Below are positions 58,361 through 64,000 of a stretch of 64,000 nt of DNA, piece after piece. Under the pieces are notes generated by a model. It did no database searches, had not been told where the DNA came from, and saw only the letters and a program-made list of their open reading frames with translations. The DNA lies in assembly GCA_015178975.1 (NCBI GenBank), contig WHVD01000147.1, forward strand, positions 124,001-188,000, in the 5' to 3' direction. A program made the position numbers and the translations under genes. Within the stretch, counting starts at the first letter, position 1; each line of letters opens with the position of its first letter. The DNA comes from Hysterangium stoloniferum. Lineage: Eukaryota > Basidiomycota > Agaricomycetes > Hysterangiales > Hysterangiaceae.

Positions 58361-59735
58361 TGGATGTTTATTAGGATCCTGTGATGTATCCAGTATATTT
58401 TCATGAATTTTCCCTTAATTTTCCAGGATTTATTGCTCTTTATTGATTTTATTTTATTTTATTTCTTATTTCAAGAATTATGCTATTTCCTTTTAACTTC
58501 GCACACTCAAAGCTTCGAATGATGTCATATTACATAATTGAAGCCTACAGCGGTTGAAATATATTTATAATAAAGCCAGTATCTAGTTTTGGGCAGCCAG
58601 GTTTTTATTATATTATATTACTAGATATGCACATTGTTATCGCTCAATCACGTGACATCATGTGATGATGCATTCACAAGTCATCGAGTCTAGTTTTTGC
58701 AGCCACCCAGCTGGGTTTACTTCCATTTTGGCCACCCAGCCTGTTTTGCTTCCACTCTCGGCCATCCCAGACATGTCTTCTGACTCAAATGGCCCAGATC
58801 TTCAAGTCAGGTGATAGCTATGATATCATAGTGGAATTATGGAAACATGTAGAAGCTTCTAATAATTTCCTATTTATTAAGCAGAACTCTCTACATAAGA
58901 AGGCCTAACTCTTGAATAAAATTAATCTACTTTACTACTATCAACAGCACCAGCTCAGAAGCAACAGCCTTCATACTAAAGGACAGAATAATAGCCTTAG
59001 TGTGAAATTATCTAACTGCAAGCACCTACACTTGCAGAATCTTGAACTCTTTGTCAGCACTCTTGAACTTATGTAGCTAATTCATCTAAGTTCCCTCAGC
59101 TTCCCAAAAACCTTTAGGCTTACTAAACACTTAAGTAAATCTAAATTCTTATTACTGAAATCCCTGCCCATTTAGGTTATTGAAGAGCCCACATTAACAG
59201 CACAGTTAATTGATCTTTAAACAAATGTTTGGATATTTGACTCTCAGACAATCTCTCTATTTATAAATTATTTAACAGTTTGTTAAATCTTTATAAATAG
59301 TAAACTAAAAGGCTACAAGAAGCAAAGGTTTATGACAAGTTTCTGCCAACTTATTGCGCATACATTCAGCTCCTGAACCTTTATTCTCAAGGAGAACTTA
59401 ACTTTCATAGAGCACATCACTACAAGTTCATCTGAATTTGTCAAGAGACCAAACAAATATTGACTTTAGTTGTTCAAGCTAAATAGTGCAGCTAATTAAT
59501 CTATCAGTATTTAAGTTACTGGACCTTTATTTGTTTATTTCTTGAATCCCTTGCCATGTCAATGTTTGTTAACTATTTGAGAGAGTAAATAGCTGAATCC
59601 ATTACAGATCCCCATCATTTTGGACGCCTGCAATCTGTTTTGGACTCAATACCCTTCATTGTCTCACTGTCAAAACCCCCCCAACAGTATCACCACCTGT
59701 GGTGCCCCTGACACTTGTTTTCATTATACACTGAG
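58361..59735 (+). repeat. Q-family LTR fragment split by a solo Y LTR
   Basis: TTAGGATCC lies just left of the Y2 LTR, and GATCCCCATCATTTTGGAC continues on its right. Together they resemble the start of the Q LTR at 11549 (TTAGGATCCCTGTCATTTTC) and later blocks such as GTGGTGCCCCTGACACTTGT. Only about 145 bp of Q sequence remain. Confidence 0.55.
58380..59606 (+). mobile_element. Y2: solo Y-family LTR with target duplication GATCC
   Basis: 1227 bp, TGTGATGTATCC to GAATCCATTACA, flanked by GATCC at 58375-58379 and 59607-59611. It aligns along its length with Y1 at 29719, but most CpG sites of Y1 are TG or CA here, so it is older. Confidence 0.92.
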
Positions 59736-59884
59736 GGACAAAACCCTTCCAATGATTTTTAGTTGTGTAAAGGTTCTTGAATAACTCAAGAACCACTGTA
59801 AATACAGACCTAAAATTTGGTGGTTGGTTAGGTGAAATATGTTATCTATATGCCCTTAAAATATTATGACATAAGCATTAGTAT
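59736..59884. mobile_element. Possible end of a Tc1/mariner element
   Basis: After TATA the sequence CACTGAGGGACAAAACCC begins abruptly in a Tc1-like way (compare CAGTGACTCAAAAAACCC at 33394). It is followed by AT-rich DNA and then minus-strand Z gag. No second end or transposase was found, so this is tentative. Confidence 0.3.
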
Positions 59885-60428
59885 TTCCCATGCCCACAAA
59901 TCGGGAACAGGTATACGGAAAATTGGTGGCAGAGAGCAGGATCACCCCACTGACAACCAGCTGCAAGGTTATTGAATTGGACAATATAGTCCATGATGCA
60001 CTGGTGTCCTTCATATGAAGATTAGTGAGACTATTCTCGGCTTCTCTGGTTGGGTCATACAGGCCAAAGTTGGTTTCTAGCTCCATAACAAAAGCATCCC
60101 AATCTTCGAGCTAAAGCAACTCTTCCTCAGAAAGTCCACTAAAAGCCAGTTCAAACCATTTCAATGTGGATCCCGAGAGGTATGAAAGTGTGTAATTGAC
60201 TTTTTGGGAGTCCATGGAGAATGTGGCGGATCGATCATGGAAATTGAAGTGACATTGCATGAGGAAAGTGGAAAGTTTGTTAGGTTGGAACCTGTAAAGG
60301 GTTCCAGAGCATTGACTTTTGACCACAGAGGTTCCAGATCCTTCTTGCTGCCTTCTCTGAGCAAGTGATTCATCAATCTCTCTAAAGTGATTGCTAACAA
60401 CTCAGAGGTGGATCCACAAGTGGCAGTC

Positions 60429-60812
60429 TGTGAAGGGTATGCTTTTACCGCAGTTTCATTGTGGTAAAACACTCCTTTTATTTTATTTATATTTTACACA
60501 TCTTATTCATATTTTTCTATCCTTTATATTCTTTGAATATTGCACCATTTCATTAGTTCAAAGCTCTGTGTATACTTGTGGGTGCACTCAGTACCAAACA
60601 AAGAGACACACCACTTGTAAGACACAAACTAGGTCTACAGCGAGTGGTGATCAGGGTAACGTGTCAGCTACCATATAGGTAGCATTATCTGAGCTAATGA
60701 ACACTTCTGGCCTCGAACTATAACAGTTGAGGCCTCCACTCAAATCATTCTTCTTTCCCTTCTACTCATTTCTTTGTATATAGAATAGTCAGAACTTTCA
60801 CCACTCTTCACA
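60429..60812 (+). mobile_element. Solo W-type LTR inside Z2 gag, decayed target duplication
   Basis: 384 bp, TGTGAAGGGTATGC to CCACTCTTCACA. Flanks are CAGTC (60424-60428) and TGGTC (60813-60817), which differ at two positions, both transitions. The intact Z1 gag reads GACCG at this place on the coding strand, so the original duplication was most likely GACCG. It belongs to the same subfamily as the LTR at 63365. Confidence 0.8.
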
Positions 60813-60925
60813 TGGTCAATCATTAGATGGGGAATTTTCAACACCTTTACCCTTGCAGACTTGTCCTCATTCTCGGATTCGTCCAGGTTTTCTGGGACTT
60901 CTTTGATACGGGCTTCTTCCATGGC

Positions 60926-61335
60926 ATCTGGCTGGTTTGTGAGTGTCTGGCTGGTTTGTGAGTGTCTGGCTGGTTTGTGAGTGTCTGGCTGGTTTGTGAG
61001 TGTCTGGCTGGTTTGTGAGTGTCTGGCTGGTTTGTGAGTGTCTGGCTGGTTTGTGAGTGTCTGGCTGGTTTGTGAGTGTCTGGCTGGTTTGTGAGTGTCT
61101 GGCTGGTTTGTGAGTGTCTGGCTGGTTTGTGAGTGTCTGGCTGGTTTGTGAGTGTCTGGCTGGTTTGTGAGTGTCTGGCTGGTTTGTGAGTGTCTGGCTG
61201 GTTTGTGAGTGTCTGGCTGGTTTGTGAGTGTCTGGCTGGTTTGTGAGTGTCTGGCTGGTTTGTGAGTGTCTGGCTGGTTTGTGAGTGTCTGGCTGGTTTG
61301 TGAGTGTCTGGCTGGTTTGTGAGTGTCTGGCTGGT
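60926..61335 (-). repeat. 19-bp minisatellite, about 21 units, in the gag reading region
   Basis: The unit (plus strand) is TGTCTGGCTGGTTTGTGAG, repeated about 21 times with hardly any variation. On the minus strand it translates to a 19-residue period (three units), seen as DTHKPARHSQTSQTLTNQP. The Z1 gag has only one and a half related units near 2108-2140, so this array is a recent local expansion. Confidence 0.95.
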
Positions 61336-61925
61336 ATACAAAGTAAGTAGGGAATGAAGAGTCGAAGGTCCAGGTAATGATTCCTGTACATGAGCTTTTC
61401 TTCTTGGTGGTATATTGACAATCTGCAAGTCTCAGTCAGAAAATACTGTTAAGGACATGTGTGGAGCTTATTGGAGGGTTTCTGGAGAAACCTGCAGGAA
61501 AGCCAGTAGGACTTGGCTTCAGCTTATATGTAGGCTGCACCCTCATGAGATTATGTTGTCCAATTTCAGACAGGTGGACAGGAATCCTGGGGAGTCCGTG
61601 AGTGGTTGGTGGGTTGGGAGGTCAGGGAGTCAACTGTGGGAATCCCGTGGAGGTTGAGGGGTTGGGTGGTGATGAGTCAGAGGTCGAGTATTAGATAGGT
61701 CAGAGCCTGTTGGCCCTGATGAGGTAAATAGCAGTGTGTTTCAAAGAGGAGATTAGAGTGGAAAATGTACTGAGATTACTGGGGAGAATCTAAGCTGATT
61801 TTCTGACTGGATTGTATGTACAACATCTGCCAGACTATATAGACTGTGGAATGTATGTCATACCAAATCCAGTAATTATGAAATCCAAACTAGTAAAACA
61901 TGAAACAACACCAAACTTGGTGTTA

Positions 61926-63222
61926 GGAGGATATCTGAAAACTATTAAGTATACCAAATTCTAATATACTCTAAAGGTCACTTAAACATCTGGGATGTGA
62001 TTCAAACATAATTTGGTTTTTAAAACTTTTTGAAAGTTTTGAACTCTCTCATACATTACAAACTAAAGAATCTTTCCAGACATGAGTAGACAATAAAAAG
62101 AATTAGTAGTTTGAAACGCTAATACTTTTAAAAAATAGATACCTTTAGATAGTCCATTCCATGCATATGTATATCATTGGCACCTCTAAATACATATGTA
62201 TTACTTCAGAATGGATCTGTCAATCTGAACAGATTTCTACTTGATTCAACATACCCAGAATATATAGGGGGTTTTACTGTACTTAATAAAGACAACTGTG
62301 GGATGAAAAATTTCCAATAATATCTTACATATTTTACATGGAAATAACTACATTACAACTTTTAAAAAACAAAATAAAAGTATTAGTAGGCATGTGTAAA
62401 AGGAAGGAAATTATATACAATGGGTTCTATTAATTGACTCTGAATTGTTTAAGATGTAATATGGAGAATTGTTTCTTATGGTTAGTGGTTAACAATATAA
62501 TAGTCTCATAGGATATATCACTATTTAAAGATGGAGTTTTGTAGAAATACAAATTTTACCAGTAAACATCTGATATTATAATGATTACGGACAACCTCCT
62601 TAAGGAGGATAACCCAAAACTTCAAAAGTTATTTATCCACTAAAGTATATATATTTATATTGTTTGTTGTAAAATTAATATTTAATCAAATTCAGTTGAT
62701 TAGGTATCACTCTAAAGAATGCAAAAATATTAATATTTATCCTATATCTGATAAAATTTAGTCAAACAATCATCTATAGAGTATTCTTTTGGAATAAATT
62801 GCACAATGGGGATTGGTACCCCAGATAGTTCTGGTTAACTCTCTAAACCAACTAAATTTAAATTATATGAAATATATTTGAAAGTTTGCTTGTATACAAG
62901 AGAATACATCATAACCCAAAGATTAAGTCATAACCCAAATAATCTTGTTTAACCCAAATAATCTTGTTTAACCCAAATAATCTTGTTTAATCCAAATAAT
63001 CTTGTTTAATCCAAATAATCTAGGTTAACCCAAATAATCTTGTGTAACTATGTCATTTGTGCATATTTTAAAAGGGCATGCATATTTTAAAGATGAAATT
63101 TCAGGTAATTAAATATAAACTCATAGAATAAGTTGTCATGGCCAGAAGGAATAGACACACTTGGAAAATATGAGGATTATTCAGTAAAATTTTGTATATT
63201 CAATTAAGTGTGACCATCCTCC
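61926..63222. mobile_element. 1.3-kb non-coding TA-flanked insertion
   Basis: Removing 61926-63222 together with one TA restores the Z LTR sequence, as judged against 1520-1535. The ends GGAGGAT...ATCCTCC are a short inverted repeat and TA is duplicated (61924-61925, 63223-63224), as for Tc1/mariner or pogo elements. No frame of 60 codons exists inside. It is very AT-rich, with an internal near-palindrome CCTCCTTAAGGAGG at about 62592 and a roughly 20-bp repeat (AACCCAAATAATCTTGTTT, about five units) at 62930-63045. Confidence 0.75.
62930..63045 (+). repeat. About 20-bp tandem repeat inside the non-coding insertion
   Basis: AACCCAAATAATCTTGTTT-like units follow each other about five to six times with slight changes (AATCCAAATAATCT variants). 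Confidence 0.85.
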
Positions 63223-63364
63223 TAAGAACGGGATGGAGCAGAGCAGAGTCCAAATTGTGACAGGTCATTTGACCATAATGGGAATGGGCTCAGTTAGAGA
63301 GCTGTCGGGTTTTCTGAGAGGAGTCCAGTGATAGGTGTGTGGGACAGGGTCAGAGATAGACAGG

Positions 63365-63838
63365 TGTGAGGAGTATGCTTTTACCACAGTATCATTGTGG
63401 TAAAACACTCCTTTTATTTCATTTATATTTTACATATTTTATTCATATTTTTCTATCTTTCATATTCTTCGAATCTTGCATATTTCATTAGTTCGAAGTA
63501 TTGTGTATACTTGTGGGTGCACTCAGCACCAATTAGAACTCAGACACACTTTAACCCAAGAACCACCACTCGTAAGACACAAACTAGGTCTACTACGAGC
63601 GGTGATCAGGGTAACGTGTCAGCTACTACATAAGTAGCAATATCTGAACTGCTAAACACTTCTGGCCTCGAACTGTAATAGTCGAGGCCTCCACTCGAAC
63701 CATCGCACTCGTTGACTCCTTCGTCATCTCGTGCTCTTTCTCTCACTTTCTCTTATATTGCACCGAATAGGTCAATATCCTTCCTTTCTACTCATTTCTT
63801 CGTATATAGAACGGTCAGAACTTCCGCCACTCTTCACA
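63365..63838 (+). mobile_element. Solo W-type LTR with target duplication ACAGG
   Basis: 474 bp, TGTGAGGAGTATGC to CCACTCTTCACA, flanked by ACAGG at 63360-63364 and 63839-63843, inside the Z2 LTR. It shares blocks with the C element LTR (TTAGTTCGAAG, TGTGGGTGC, AACGGTCAGAA) but forms a separate subfamily with the LTR at 60429. Confidence 0.92.
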
Positions 63839-64000
63839 ACAGGTGTGGGTCCCGGCGGGTATTCTGGTGACTGATACATGAAGTAACGAAGGTTGAGCAC
63901 AGACAGGTCTGACATCCAGAGTCCAGCAGGTATTCCAGTAAACTGATAACTGGTGTGTGTAGGGTGTGGGTGCATATAAGTTAGTGCCCAGAGCCTGGTG

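Larger units (their letters stand above)
59885..61446 (-). mobile_element. Z2: gag region of a minus-strand Z element, fossil
   Basis: The minus strand reads the N-terminal gag part (61428 down to 60840, with MEEARIKEVPENLDESENED) and, beyond a solo LTR insertion, the gag core (60428 to 59885: STFLMQCHFNFHD, SGSTLKWFELAFSG, MELETNFGLYDP). It matches Z1 gag at 2029-2760. The region ends in the middle of gag, so everything downstream is lost. It holds an expanded 19-bp minisatellite and a few breaks. Confidence 0.8.
61447..64000 (-). repeat. Z2 5' LTR, with two insertions, running off the window
   Basis: On the minus strand it ends CCTTAACA at 61447, next to GTATTTTCTGACT, the same junction as Z1 after its LTR. 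Moving up it shows the shared motif (reverse complement near 61505) and a TATATAGACTG box near 61840. It is interrupted by a TA-flanked insertion (61926-63222) and a solo W-type LTR (63365-63838), and continues past the window end. Confidence 0.75.

Noticed and set aside
60926-61335. CRISPR-like array
   Set aside because: The units are directly adjacent with no variable spacers; it is a simple 19-bp minisatellite in gag.
61415-61657. Plus-strand 80-codon frame ahead of the minisatellite
   Set aside because: It lies in the LTR and leader of the minus-strand Z2 element; no coding signal of its own.

Overview
The window looks like accessory, repeat-rich DNA from a basidiomycete fungus, most likely an agaricomycete (mushroom-forming). 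The host genes that can be read have many short introns (about 50-80 bp, GT...AG) and encode fungal-type proteins: GPI16, a GID2/RMD5-type RING fragment and an AFG2-type AAA ATPase remnant. The rest is dominated by chromodomain Ty3/gypsy elements, Ty1/copia fragments and Tc1/mariner elements nested in one another. No rRNA, tRNA, CRISPR or bacterial-type feature was seen. Family letters (C/W, Z, V, Y, Q) are local labels, not database names.

Layout. 1-9185: a copia integrase fragment is cut by a Y-type LTR, which is cut by a Z-family gypsy element (LTR, gag, protease), fused near 3.75 kb to the 3' part of a W-family element whose chromodomain holds a solo Z LTR. 9277-11316: a gag-like reading frame on the minus strand. 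11.5-13.5 kb: LTRs of families Q and V. 14140-24691: one W-family element with both LTRs and a matching 5-bp target duplication; its 3' LTR carries a foldback Tc1 element. 25.7-37.1 kb: more LTRs and a large minus-strand W element holding a solo Y LTR, an unclassified LTR-like insertion and a Tc1 element. 37.6-41 kb: LINE RNase H scrap, solo V LTR, RMD5-like fragment, gag scrap.

42.6-56.2 kb is the most host-like part: an AFG2-like pseudogene, an apparently intact six-exon GPI16 (GPI transamidase subunit), a copia remnant, an unidentified multi-exon gene on the minus strand, about 5.8 kb with no assigned gene, and a seven-exon gene of unknown function with a TATA box and a 507-bp in-frame tandem duplication that includes an intron. 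From 58.3 kb to the end the nest resumes: Q LTR with solo Y LTR, a minus-strand Z element with an expanded 19-bp minisatellite in gag, two solo W-type LTRs and a 1.3-kb non-coding TA-flanked insertion.

Main points: the W family carries a long extra reading frame between integrase and the 3' LTR in several copies; the foldback Tc1 has two 727-bp arms; older repeat copies have lost CpG to TpG/CpA, including inside one target duplication; and two LTR families share a motif about 70 bp from their 3' ends. All homology calls come from recognising motifs by eye; no database was searched.
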